NCBI GenBank assembly: GCA_900546345.1
Contig: URCI01000003.1
Coordinates: 62,001-126,000, forward strand
Length of the DNA: 64,000 nucleotides
Source of the DNA: an uncultured Prevotella sp.
Lineage (GTDB): Bacteria; Bacteroidota; Bacteroidia; Bacteroidales; Bacteroidaceae
Reading direction: 5' to 3'
Both the position numbers and the translations under genes were made by a program. Below are positions 36,239 to 44,011 of this stretch, piece after piece. A model generated the notes under the pieces. That model ran no database searches and was not told the DNA's origin. It worked only from the letters and a program-made list of their open reading frames with translations. Numbering within the stretch: position 1 is the stretch's first letter; every line of letters begins with the position of its first letter.

Positions 36239-37282
36239 TCATTTCTTGGCATCCATGGCCTGGCAGGAAGTGATGGCAACCATGTAGTAGATGTCATCGA
36301 CAGAGCAGCCACGGCTGAGGTCGTTGACAGGACGAGCGATACCCTGGAGGATAGGACCGATAGCGATGGCGCCACCAAGACGCTGAACGAGTTTGTAACC
36401 GATGTTGCCCACTTCGAGGTTAGGCACAACGAGTACATTGGCGTGTCCGGCAATCGGAGAGCCCGGAGCCTTGAACTCACCGACAGAAGGCACGAGGGCA
36501 GCGTCGGCCTGCAGCTCGCCGTCGACTTTCAGCTCGGGATACTTCTCGTGTGCGATCTTTGTGGCGTCGATGACCTTGTCAATGATATAGACGCTCTTGC
36601 CCGTAGCTTTGTCCTTGGCATCCTTGGCAGATCCCTTGGTGGAGAAGCTCAGCATGGCCACGCGGGGATTCTGGATACCTGCCACGCTCTTTGCGGTCTC
36701 AGCTGTGCAGTATGCAATCTGAGCCAGCTGGTCAGCCGTAGGATTGGGAGTGACAGCAACGTCGCCCATGACCACGATACCGTCCTCGCCATACTGCTTC
36801 TGGTCGGTGATGAGGAGCATAGCACCGCTGACACAAGTTACGCCCGGAGCGCATTTGATGATCTGCAGAGCCGGACGCAGTGTGTCGCCCGTAGTGCTCA
36901 ACGCACCTGAGATCTGTCCGTCAGCGTCGCCTGTCTTGATGATCATGCAGCCAAGATAGAGGTTGTTCTTCGTTACCAGCTCGCGGGCCTGCTCAATGGT
37001 CATGCCTTTTTTCTTGCGAAGCTCAGCCAGCAGGGTAGCATACTCCTCGGTCTTCTCGCAGTGCAGCGGGTCGACGATGGTAGCCTTGTCGATGTTGGCG
37101 AGGCCCCACTCTTTGGCTTCCTTATGGATGTTTTCGGGATTGCCGATCAAAATCAGGTCGGCCAGGTCGTCGGCCAGAACGCGGTCGGCAGCCTTCAGAG
37201 TGCGCTCCTCTTCAGCTTCGGGGAGCACGATGCGCTGCTTGTTTGCTTTAGCACGCGCAACAATTTGCTCTAATAAACTCAT
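36239..37282 (-). CDS. pta: Phosphate acetyltransferase
   Basis: Converts acetyl-CoA and phosphate to acetyl phosphate, the substrate of AckA. The 347-residue short form has MSLLEQIVARAKANKQRIVLPEAEE-type N-terminus and the late GSPIAGHANVLVVPNLEVGN signature. The ATG at 37282 is chosen because the promoter overlaps the longer frame. Confidence 0.96.
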   Translation of the reverse strand: MSLLEQIVARAKANKQRIVLPEAEEERTLKAADRVLADDLADLILIGNPENIHKEAKEWGLANIDKATIVDPLHCEKTEEYATLLAELRKKKGMTIEQARELVTKNNLYLGCMIIKTGDADGQISGALSTTGDTLRPALQIIKCAPGVTCVSGAMLLITDQKQYGEDGIVVMGDVAVTPNPTADQLAQIAYCTAETAKSVAGIQNPRVAMLSFSTKGSAKDAKDKATGKSVYIIDKVIDATKIAHEKYPELKVDGELQADAALVPSVGEFKAPGSPIAGHANVLVVPNLEVGNIGYKLVQRLGGAIAIGPILQGIARPVNDLSRGCSVDDIYYMVAITSCQAMDAKK

Positions 37283-37320
37283 AAATTCGGTAATATATTG
37301 GATTTGAAATGTCGATGTTA

Positions 37321-37352
37321 CAAAGTTACGCAAAGTTTATGAGTTGACCAAA
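37321..37352 (-). promoter_or_regulatory. pta-ackA promoter (TTTG-N20-TAACTTTG)
   Basis: On the minus strand, TTTG (37352-37349) and TAACTTTG (37328-37321) are separated by exactly 20 nt. It is about 39 nt upstream of the pta ATG. Confidence 0.8.
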
Positions 37353-37384
37353 AATCAAAAACATAAAAATACGATGAAAAGTGT

Positions 37385-38161
37385 TCATCCTATCATCTCT
37401 CTTGCCAATATGCTTTCGAGCTCCTCGGCTGAGAGACGCAGATGGAACTGTCCTTTGATCGCAACACTGATGCGCCCGGTCTCTTCCGACACCACCACGG
37501 CGATGGCGTCGGAGTCTTGCGAGATGCCCATGGCGGCCCGGTGACGCAGTCCAAGCTCCTTGGGAATGTCCATGTTGTGGCTCACAGGCAGGATGCATCC
37601 TGCCGCTTTGATGCGCTTCTTCGAGACGATCATGGCACCGTCGTGGAGCGGAGAGTTCTTGAAGAAGATATTCTCTATCAGCAGTTTGTTGACGCGTGCA
37701 TCGATCTGCTCACCAGTCTGCACGATGTCGTCGAGTGGTGTGGCCCGCTCGATGACGATGAGCGCGCCGACTTTCTTCTTGGCCATATCCATACACGCCC
37801 ATACGATAGGCATGATGGTTTCCTTGTCCTCGTCCTGCCCGTTGTCCTTGCGTTGTGAGAAGAAGCGCATGACGCTCTTCACGCGCTGGTGGGCGCCCAA
37901 CTGATAGAGAAATTTTCGGATCTCTTCCTTGAACAGTACGATCAGACCGATGACACCCACACTGGCCAACTGGCTGAGTATGCTGCCCAAGAGCTTCATC
38001 TCCAGCACTTGTGAGACGAACAGCCAGATGAGGATGAACACGATGATGCCGTAGAACACATTGAGTGACCGGCTCTCTTTCATCAGCCGATAGATGTAGT
38101 AGAGCATCAGCGCTACGAGGAAGATGTCGATGACATCCTTGATTCCAAACTCAAAAAACAT
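37385..38161 (-). CDS. cdaA: Diadenylate cyclase, CdaA type
   Basis: Makes the second messenger c-di-AMP from two ATP. The 258-residue protein has three N-terminal membrane helices (residues ~10-75) and the DAC domain with DGA at 174-176 and RHR at 206-208. No CdaR gene is next to it. It follows folP on the same strand, with short TAATGTATAATG repeats in the gap. Confidence 0.95.
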   Translation of the reverse strand: MFFEFGIKDVIDIFLVALMLYYIYRLMKESRSLNVFYGIIVFILIWLFVSQVLEMKLLGSILSQLASVGVIGLIVLFKEEIRKFLYQLGAHQRVKSVMRFFSQRKDNGQDEDKETIMPIVWACMDMAKKKVGALIVIERATPLDDIVQTGEQIDARVNKLLIENIFFKNSPLHDGAMIVSKKRIKAAGCILPVSHNMDIPKELGLRHRAAMGISQDSDAIAVVVSEETGRISVAIKGQFHLRLSAEELESILAREMIG

Positions 38162-38268
38162 AAGTAATGTATAATGTATAATGTAGAAATGATAATGTAT
38201 AAATCAGTGCTCAGGGTAGAGGCCCTTCAACATTCATCATTCAACATTCATCATTCAACATTGAGAAA
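38162..38268. repeat. Short A/T-rich and ATTCAACATT-type repeats between folP and cdaA
   Basis: The left part holds copies of TAATGTATAATG; the right part holds ATTCATCATTCAACATT words. Together they fill the whole gap. Confidence 0.75.
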
Positions 38269-39099
38269 TCATTCAACACTCAACATTTCTTCGTATATCT
38301 TCACGCACTCCACGGCTTCCTTCACGTCGTGGACACGCAGGATGGAGGACCCCTTCATCAAGGCGACCGTGTGGATAGCCGTTGTGCCGTTGAGAGATGT
38401 TGTCGGGTCACCACCGACGAGTTTAAAGATCATGGACTTGCGCGATACACCGGTGAGAACAGGCAAGTCGAGCGCCAAGAGCTTGTCAGCGTTGCGCAAG
38501 ACGGCGTAGTTCTGCTCCAAAGTCTTGCCGAAGCCGTAGCCCGGGTCGAGGATGATGTCGCGTGCACCTAAGTCGCGCAATTGCTGCACTTCATGGCTAA
38601 AGGCCTGCATCATGCTCGTGATGTCGGGCTTCACCGACATGAGGATGTACGGCACGCGTAGCTGTCCCACTACCTCAAACATGCTGCCAGTTTCATGGAT
38701 CGGCGTGTTGACGATACCGGTAAGACCGCCTTCCGACACGTCGTTGATGATGTCGGCACCCCAGTCCTCAATGCACTGGCGGGCTACAAGCGGACGGTAG
38801 GTGTCCACCGACACGGGAGCGTCGGGCTGCTCACGGCGTACAATGCCAAGCGCCCACTTCAGCCTTCTTGCTTCCTCTTCCTCGCTCACTTCTTGTGCGC
38901 CGGGGCGTGTGGAAAAGGCGCCCACGTCGATGATGGTTCCTCCTTGCGCAATGATTTCGTTGGCGCGGTCTGCAATCTCGCGCTCCGTTTGCTTGCGGCT
39001 ACCGCAGTACTGAGAGTCGGGAGTGACATTGAGGATGCCCATCACTTGGGGATGAGCCAACGAGAGCAGCCGCCCCCGCACGTTGATAGTATGGTTCAT
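38269..39099 (-). CDS. folP: Dihydropteroate synthase
   Basis: Condenses p-aminobenzoate with dihydropterin pyrophosphate in folate synthesis; the target of sulfonamides. From the ATG at 39099 the protein has 276 residues. The motifs GILNVTPDS, IIDVGAFSTRPGA, DIINDVSEGG and DPGYGFGKT are present. Where most enzymes have a Phe after NVTPDS, this one has Gln30 (codon CAG). A longer frame to 39252 overlaps the divergent antitoxin gene and is not expected to be used. Confidence 0.94.
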   Translation of the reverse strand: MNHTINVRGRLLSLAHPQVMGILNVTPDSQYCGSRKQTEREIADRANEIIAQGGTIIDVGAFSTRPGAQEVSEEEEARRLKWALGIVRREQPDAPVSVDTYRPLVARQCIEDWGADIINDVSEGGLTGIVNTPIHETGSMFEVVGQLRVPYILMSVKPDITSMMQAFSHEVQQLRDLGARDIILDPGYGFGKTLEQNYAVLRNADKLLALDLPVLTGVSRKSMIFKLVGGDPTTSLNGTTAIHTVALMKGSSILRVHDVKEAVECVKIYEEMLSVE

Positions 39100-39217
39100 G
39101 AATGTAATTACTTCTAAATGGTGTACACTATCTGCAAATGTACCCATTTCTGCGTTACCCTGCAAATTATTGCGTTGTTTTTTCGGTCTTATCCCATGAG
39201 ATTTAAAATTGTTTTCG

Positions 39218-39225
39218 TATATTTG
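39218..39225 (+). promoter_or_regulatory. -7 box of the toxin-antitoxin pair
   Basis: TATATTTG, 21 nt before the antitoxin ATG, fits TAnnTTTG. The short leader is common for such modules. Confidence 0.5.
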
Positions 39226-39245
39226 CAGCAAAGAAAGGAATTGTA

Positions 39246-39518
39246 ATGACAACGCTACAACTCAATGCAGAAATCCATAGTAACCTCAACTATCTCGCAG
39301 ATAGTGAAGATTACCTCCGGAAGGCTTTGGAATACTTGAAAAAGCTTTCTTGGCAGAAGAGACATGGAGCACAGGTCATGACGACTAAGAAAATCCATGT
39401 TGACGACGGTCCATTGCCTACAGACAAGTTTATGGATCTCTTTTCACAGACTATGCCCGGTGATGACGAGAAAATGAAGGAGCTTTATTTGAGTCAGAAA
39501 TACGAAGAATATCTATGA
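39246..39518 (+). CDS. Putative antitoxin of a PIN-domain pair
   Basis: A 90-residue protein, MTTLQLNAEIHSNLNYLADSE at the start. It has a helical N-terminal part that could dimerise and bind DNA, and an acidic, Met-rich C-terminal part that could wrap the toxin. I do not recognise the family. Its stop overlaps the toxin start (ATGA), which with the PIN protein makes a toxin-antitoxin module likely. Confidence 0.65.
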   Translation: MTTLQLNAEIHSNLNYLADSEDYLRKALEYLKKLSWQKRHGAQVMTTKKIHVDDGPLPTDKFMDLFSQTMPGDDEKMKELYLSQKYEEYL

Positions 39519-39958
39519 GAGTCTTTCTGGACACAAATATAGTCATGGAGTTCCTTACACAGAGGACGCATTATGTTGCAGTCAGAAAGATCATGCGAGC
39601 CGCCCAATTGGGCTTGCTCGAAGCTTGTATCTCTACAATATCTCTGTCAACAATAGCATATCTTCTTGGACTCAGATTGAAGCAGAATAATATTCATGAG
39701 CCTGAGAAGAGAAATGTGATTAGGCGCTTACTCATTGAATTAGAGAAATATATTCAGATTGTAGACATATCCCACGATCAGACTGCAATCGCATTGAAAG
39801 ATGAGAATTTCAAAGATATAGAAGATAGTTTTCTGTATTATTGTGCTTTGGAGAACGATTGTGACTGCATTGTTACCATCAACTTGAAGGATTTCCCCGC
39901 TTGTGACACAATCATTATCTGTTCCCCAGAAGATTTTGTAAAAGCCCAAATAGAATAG
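39515..39958 (+). CDS. PIN-domain ribonuclease toxin (VapC-like)
   Basis: A 147-residue PIN protein. It starts MRVFLDTNIVMEFL, with the first metal-binding Asp at position 6, and has acidic residues later in DIEDSFLYYCALENDCDCIVT and NLKDFP, as in PIN nucleases. It overlaps the putative antitoxin gene by four bases. In this family the target is usually RNA such as tRNA; the target here is not known. Confidence 0.85.
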   Translation: MRVFLDTNIVMEFLTQRTHYVAVRKIMRAAQLGLLEACISTISLSTIAYLLGLRLKQNNIHEPEKRNVIRRLLIELEKYIQIVDISHDQTAIALKDENFKDIEDSFLYYCALENDCDCIVTINLKDFPACDTIIICSPEDFVKAQIE

Positions 39959-40016
39959 TAGCACAAAGGTGCTTATAAGAAAATAGGGACTACGAATCAA
40001 CACATTTCCCACGACT

Positions 40017-41324
40017 ATGAACGCAAAACAATTATATCAGCTCTACCTGCAGCATCCGCAGGTAACCACCGACAGCCGCGACTGTCCCAAGGACAGCATC
40101 TTCATCGCGCTGAAAGGTGCGTCGTTCGACGGAAACAAATTCGCCAAGAGCGCACTCGAGAAAGGATGCAGTTATGCCGTTGTTGATGAGAAGGAATACG
40201 CCGAAGAAGGCGATGACCGCTTTATTCTTGTCGACGATTGTCTCACCGCGTACAAGGAACTGGCACGTGAGCACCGCCGCCAGTTCTCCATTCCCGTTGT
40301 CGGCATCACCGGCACCAACGGCAAGACCACGACCAAAGAACTCGTCTCGGCTGTGCTTGCCGAGAAATACCGCGTGATGCATACCGAGGCCAACTACAAC
40401 AACGACGTCGGTGTGCCCAAGACGCTGTTGCGGCTCACAGCCGACGACGAGATCGCCGTGGTGGAAATGGGAGCCTCGCATCCGGGCGACATCAAGAAAC
40501 TTGTCGACTATGTCGAGCCGACCTGTGGACTCATCACCAACGTGGGCCGTGCTCACCTTCAGGGCTTTGGATCCTTTGAGGGTGTGATGAAGACTAAGGG
40601 CGAGCTCTATGACTTCCTTAAAGCCCACGACGGACTCGTCTTCCTCAATACCAGCAACGAACACCTTGTCGACATGGCGCAGCAACGTGAGCTGGAGCGC
40701 ATCGTCAGCTATGGCACTGACGGCGACGCGCAGGTGCAGGGCGAGGTCGGTGTGTGCGAACCCTTCCTTACCTTTAGCTGGCATGTCGACGGTCAGTCCA
40801 ATGTCTATGAGGTGCACACGCATCTCGTAGGTACCTATAACATGGACAACATGCTGGCCGCCATTGCAGTAGGTCTTCACTTCGACGTGGCTCCGCAGCA
40901 GATCTGTCACGCACTGGAAAGCTATCAGCCCAGCAACAACCGCTCGCAACTCGAGCAGACGGCGCACAACTGGCTCATCGTCGATGCCTATAATGCCAAC
41001 CCGACGAGTATGGCTGCTGCACTTGACAACTTCCAGCGTATTACCGTCAAGCAGCCTAAGATGGTGATCCTTGGCGACATGCGTGAGCTTGGCAGCGTAA
41101 GTCTGGAAGAGCACCAAAAGGTTGTGGACACGCTTCGCAAAGACAACTTCGAGAAGGTTTGGCTCGTCGGTGAGGAGTTTGGTAAGACCGACTGCGACTT
41201 CCGCAAGTTCAAGGACGTCGAAGAAGTCAAGGCCGTCATCGCTCAGGAGCAGCCGCAGGGCTATTACATCCTTGTCAAGGGCAGCAACGGCATCAAACTC
41301 TTCCAGCTGCCTGATCTGCTGTAA
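40017..41324 (+). CDS. murF: UDP-MurNAc-tripeptide--D-Ala-D-Ala ligase
   Basis: Adds D-Ala-D-Ala to the peptidoglycan precursor in the cytoplasm. The 435-residue protein has the Mur ligase ATP loop GTNGKTTTKE at 99-108, MGASHPGDIKKL, and IVDAYNANPTSM. It is not next to the other mur genes here. ddl, which makes its D-Ala-D-Ala substrate, lies 2 kb away on the other strand. Confidence 0.95.
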   Translation: MNAKQLYQLYLQHPQVTTDSRDCPKDSIFIALKGASFDGNKFAKSALEKGCSYAVVDEKEYAEEGDDRFILVDDCLTAYKELAREHRRQFSIPVVGITGTNGKTTTKELVSAVLAEKYRVMHTEANYNNDVGVPKTLLRLTADDEIAVVEMGASHPGDIKKLVDYVEPTCGLITNVGRAHLQGFGSFEGVMKTKGELYDFLKAHDGLVFLNTSNEHLVDMAQQRELERIVSYGTDGDAQVQGEVGVCEPFLTFSWHVDGQSNVYEVHTHLVGTYNMDNMLAAIAVGLHFDVAPQQICHALESYQPSNNRSQLEQTAHNWLIVDAYNANPTSMAAALDNFQRITVKQPKMVILGDMRELGSVSLEEHQKVVDTLRKDNFEKVWLVGEEFGKTDCDFRKFKDVEEVKAVIAQEQPQGYYILVKGSNGIKLFQLPDLL

Positions 41325-41357
41325 ACTTACAAGCGCTTAGTTCCGCTTCAGACTATC

Positions 41358-41397
41358 AAGCCTGGGAAAGCATCATGCTGCTTCTCCCAGGCTTCTT
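41358..41397 (+). terminator. Terminator of murF
   Basis: A 10-bp perfect stem AAGCCTGGGA / TCCCAGGCTT with a 17-nt loop, followed by a T-rich stretch. Confidence 0.85.
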
Positions 41398-41402
41398 TCG
41401 TG

Positions 41403-41468
41403 GGTGCAAGGTTTTGTATTTGTGGACTCAAGGTTTAATATTTGTAGGCGTAAGGTTTAATAAATGCG
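41403..41468. repeat. 22-nt tandem repeat, three copies
   Basis: Units at 41403-41424, 41425-41446 and 41447-41468 share AAGGTTTAATATTTG in variable form. The unit length is the same as at 9533-9598, and the reverse complement of that unit aligns over most positions (GTAGGGTTGAA versus GTAAGGTTTAA). Confidence 0.85.
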
Positions 41469-41539
41469 AAAACCTGTAAGAACAGTCTTATTTAGAACAT
41501 TTTTGTGGGTAAATACAACATTTCTACAGAATTATATAG

Positions 41540-41547
41540 TACCTTTG
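41540..41547 (+). promoter_or_regulatory. -7 box of the PAP2 phosphatase gene
   Basis: TACCTTTG lies 18 nt before the ATG at 41565. Because it falls inside the longer open frame, it supports the later start. Confidence 0.55.
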
Positions 41548-41564
41548 CACCAAACAATCTAAAC

Positions 41565-42332
41565 ATGAGATATTCTTATTCTGCTCCCAATATACAAAGT
41601 CTTATTTTAAGGTGGCCATATTTGTTGATGGTCATCGTGGCAATCGCCTTTCTGAGTGGTGCTTTGCTCTATACCCTCTTTGGGGAATACCATTTTCTGC
41701 TTGCCGCACTACAGACAGCAGACGCGCATGCTATGGTACTGCTTAACTTTAACGGAGGAGCCCTGACCGATAGATTCTTCTATGGCTATAGTCAGATGAG
41801 GACTTGGTTGCCGTTAGCTGTAGTGTTGGTGGGTTACACGCTGGTGTGGCATCAAGGCTCATGGCGAGACCGTCTCCTGCTGTTGCTTGTCATTGCGGCG
41901 ATGATCGCGTTTACCGATCAGCTTTCCTCAGGCATCATCAAGCCGATTGTGGCGCGTCCCCGTCCTTCACACAACCTCACTCTCGCTCCAATGCTTCATT
42001 ATGTCAACGACTACCATGGCGGTCGCTATGGTTTTGTGTCCGGTCATGCGACTAATATCAGTTGTCTGGTCACCTTTTTAGGCTATATCTATCGCAACAA
42101 GTTCATGCGCGCTGTGTTGGCTGTGTTTACGGTTATCATCTGCTATTCGCGCATCTATCTCGGTGTACACTATCTCGGTGACATTCTTTGTGGCGCAGCT
42201 ATCGGCATCTTGGTGGCACGTGTCGTCATCTCTTTGTGCCCGGCTCATGTTTTGCGACGTTACGACCGTATGCCTTGGGGCGTGGCTGTAGTATGGTTAG
42301 CGACTACGCTTTTCTTGCTTGTGATCCCGTAA
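41565..42332 (+). CDS. PAP2-family membrane phosphatase
   Basis: A 255-residue integral membrane phosphatase. The three PAP2 motifs are KPIVARPRPSHN, YGFVSGHATNIS and YSRIYLGVHYLGDILCG, with hydrophobic helices between them. Such enzymes dephosphorylate undecaprenyl pyrophosphate or lipid A; the substrate cannot be told here. Its closeness to murF and ddl is suggestive of an undecaprenyl pyrophosphate role but not proof. Confidence 0.9.
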   Translation: MRYSYSAPNIQSLILRWPYLLMVIVAIAFLSGALLYTLFGEYHFLLAALQTADAHAMVLLNFNGGALTDRFFYGYSQMRTWLPLAVVLVGYTLVWHQGSWRDRLLLLLVIAAMIAFTDQLSSGIIKPIVARPRPSHNLTLAPMLHYVNDYHGGRYGFVSGHATNISCLVTFLGYIYRNKFMRAVLAVFTVIICYSRIYLGVHYLGDILCGAAIGILVARVVISLCPAHVLRRYDRMPWGVAVVWLATTLFLLVIP

Positions 42333-42404
42333 AAAGATTGTATGGCGGCTTCCCGTACACGAAGTCGCTGCAATGTCCATCGTTTTTTAGCCTTAGTAGA
42401 TACG

Positions 42405-42441
42405 AAAAAATCCGGCCCCGTCAAACGACAAGAACCGGATT
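42405..42441 (-). terminator. Terminator of tRNA-Phe
   Basis: AATCCGG / CCGGATT stem. On the minus strand the stem is followed by a run of T (CCGGATTTTTT). It lies just downstream of tRNA-Phe. Confidence 0.7.
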
Positions 42442-42457
42442 GAATGAAAGGAGGAAG

Positions 42458-42530
42458 TGGTGCCTCTTGGAGTTGAACCAAGGACACATGGATTTTCAGT
42501 CCATTGCTCTACCACCTGAGCTAAGGCACC
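42458..42530 (-). tRNA. tRNA-Phe (GAA)
   Basis: On the minus strand a full cloverleaf: acceptor GGTGCCT / AGGCACC, D-arm GCTC / GAGC, anticodon stem ATGGA / TCCAT with loop CTGAAAA giving anticodon GAA, and T-arm CTTGG / CCAAG. The CCA end is not encoded; the discriminator base is A. Confidence 0.97.
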
Positions 42531-42574
42531 AACTACTTACTGCATTTCATTGTTATGGAGTGTTATTTCTGAAA

Positions 42575-42600
42575 TGCGGTTGCAAAGGTAGCACTTTTTT
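42575..42600 (-). promoter_or_regulatory. tRNA-Phe promoter, one arm of a 26-bp inverted repeat
   Basis: On the minus strand this reads A-rich, then GTGCTACCTTTGCAACCGC, with -7 box TACCTTTG. It is identical over 26 nt to the tRNA-Pro promoter at 42645-42670, in opposite orientation, with 44 nt between the two arms. Confidence 0.85.
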
Positions 42601-42644
42601 AGCAATCTCGCAAATTTTTCTCGATAAAATTGTGTTTAATTCAA

Positions 42645-42670
42645 AAAAAAGTGCTACCTTTGCAACCGCA
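42645..42670 (+). promoter_or_regulatory. tRNA-Pro promoter, other arm of the inverted repeat
   Basis: The -7 box TACCTTTG is at 42655-42662. A TTG lies 22 nt upstream at 42630. The tRNA starts 56 nt after the box. Confidence 0.85.
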
Positions 42671-42717
42671 AAACAGAAAGAGACGCTTTTACAGTTTCTC
42701 GATCTCATTTTTGCAAT

Positions 42718-42793
42718 CGGGATGTAGCGCAGTTGGTAGCGCACTACGTTCGGGACGTAGGGGTCGCCAGTTCGAGTCCGGTCATCCCGACCA
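42718..42793 (+). tRNA. tRNA-Pro (CGG)
   Basis: Cloverleaf: acceptor CGGGATG / CATCCCG, D-arm GCGC / GCGC, anticodon stem CTACG / CGTAG with loop TTCGGGA giving anticodon CGG, and a T-loop TTCGAGT. The CCA end is encoded, unlike in the neighbouring tRNA-Phe. Confidence 0.97.
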
Positions 42794-42800
42794 ACAAAAA

Positions 42801-42834
42801 AGAGGAATGCTTTTCGGAGCATTCCTCTTTTTTT
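42801..42834 (+). terminator. Terminator of tRNA-Pro
   Basis: An 11-bp perfect stem AGAGGAATGCT / AGCATTCCTCT with a 6-nt loop and a run of T. Confidence 0.92.
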
Positions 42835-42879
42835 GTTGCTTTTGCGTTGCTATCTGTTATCGTATAGCTTAGAGATAGA

Positions 42880-42934
42880 ACATACACCTTATTTATATAT
42901 GTATGTTACACATTATATATAATAAGGTGTATGT
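42880..42934 (-). terminator. Hairpin downstream of ddl
   Basis: A long inverted repeat: ACATACACCTTATT pairs with AATAAGGTGTATGT, with a further ATATAT / ATATAT pairing inside. It lies 12 nt past the ddl stop on the minus strand and probably ends the PASTA-rluD-ddl transcript. Confidence 0.7.
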
Positions 42935-42945
42935 CGTTTCTCAGC

Positions 42946-43944
42946 TTAGAACTGGTTTTCGATGATGTCTGTGAGCACATCCTTCATGCTCAGTCCGGCT
43001 GCTTTTACCTGCTGCGGGATGAAGCTTGTCGGCGTCATGCCCGGTGTGGTGTTGATCTCCAGCATGTTGACTTTGTCATTGCCTTCAGCGTCTTTGCTGA
43101 TGATATAGTCGATGCGGATGATACCGTTGCAGTGCAGGATGTCGTAGATGTGGCTGGTCTCGTCAGCCACCTTCTTTGCGGTCTCGGGGCTGAGGCGTGC
43201 CGGAGTGATCTCCTGAACCTGTCCGTTGTACTTAGCGTCGTAGTCAAAGAACTCGTTCTTTGTCACCACCTCGGTAGCTGGGAAGACTACCGTCTTGTCC
43301 TTTGTCTTGTAGCAACCGATCGAGATCTCGGTGCCCTTCATGAATCCTTCAATCATCACCTCGTTGCTCTCCATGAAGGCCACGCGCAGAGCTGGAGCCA
43401 GCTGGTCAGCATTCTTCACCTTGGAGACACCGAAGCTCGAGCCGTCGGCGGCGGGCTTGACAAAGACCGGCATGCCCAAACGCTTCTCAATGGCAGCAGC
43501 GTCGTAGTCCTCGCCCAGGCGCAGCAGAATGCTGTCGGCAACGTTGACGCCAAAGCCGCGAAGGTAGTTGTTCAGCACATATTTGTTGAACGTCATAGCC
43601 TCTACGAGCACACCGCTGGTAGAGTAGGGCAGGTGGATCAGATCGAAGTAGCCCTGCATGATGCCGTTCTCGCCCGGGGTGCCGTGGATGGTGATGTAAG
43701 CATAGTCGAAGACGACGGCTTTTCCTTCCTTGTTGACGAAGGAGAAGTCGTTGCGGTCGATCTTGGCAATGTCTCCGTCCTCATAGTTGACATGCCAGTC
43801 CTGTCCTTTCACGTCAACGATGTAGACATTATAACGTTCCTTGTCAAAGAAGGAATACAAACCTTGTGCTGAGCGCAATGATACGTCGTGCTCGGATGAA
43901 TCGCCACCGCAGACGATGGCAATGTTTCTCTTTAAATCTTTCAT
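42946..43944 (-). CDS. ddl: D-alanine--D-alanine ligase
   Basis: ATP-grasp enzyme making D-Ala-D-Ala for peptidoglycan. The 332-residue protein has the signatures HGTPGENGIMQGYFD and EINTTPGMTPTSFIPQQ. It is the last of three minus-strand genes (PASTA protein, rluD, ddl), an arrangement common in Bacteroidetes. Confidence 0.96.
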   Translation of the reverse strand: MKDLKRNIAIVCGGDSSEHDVSLRSAQGLYSFFDKERYNVYIVDVKGQDWHVNYEDGDIAKIDRNDFSFVNKEGKAVVFDYAYITIHGTPGENGIMQGYFDLIHLPYSTSGVLVEAMTFNKYVLNNYLRGFGVNVADSILLRLGEDYDAAAIEKRLGMPVFVKPAADGSSFGVSKVKNADQLAPALRVAFMESNEVMIEGFMKGTEISIGCYKTKDKTVVFPATEVVTKNEFFDYDAKYNGQVQEITPARLSPETAKKVADETSHIYDILHCNGIIRIDYIISKDAEGNDKVNMLEINTTPGMTPTSFIPQQVKAAGLSMKDVLTDIIENQF

Positions 43945-44011
43945 ATCATTTGTTTTTCGTGAATTCTTTATTTGGTTCTGTCTTTCTCGCTACTGAACAA
44001 CACGTCACCTA

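Noticed and set aside
39100..39252. N-terminal extension of FolP
   Set aside because: It would overlap the divergent antitoxin start and adds 51 residues absent from the family; the ATG at 39099 gives the normal length.
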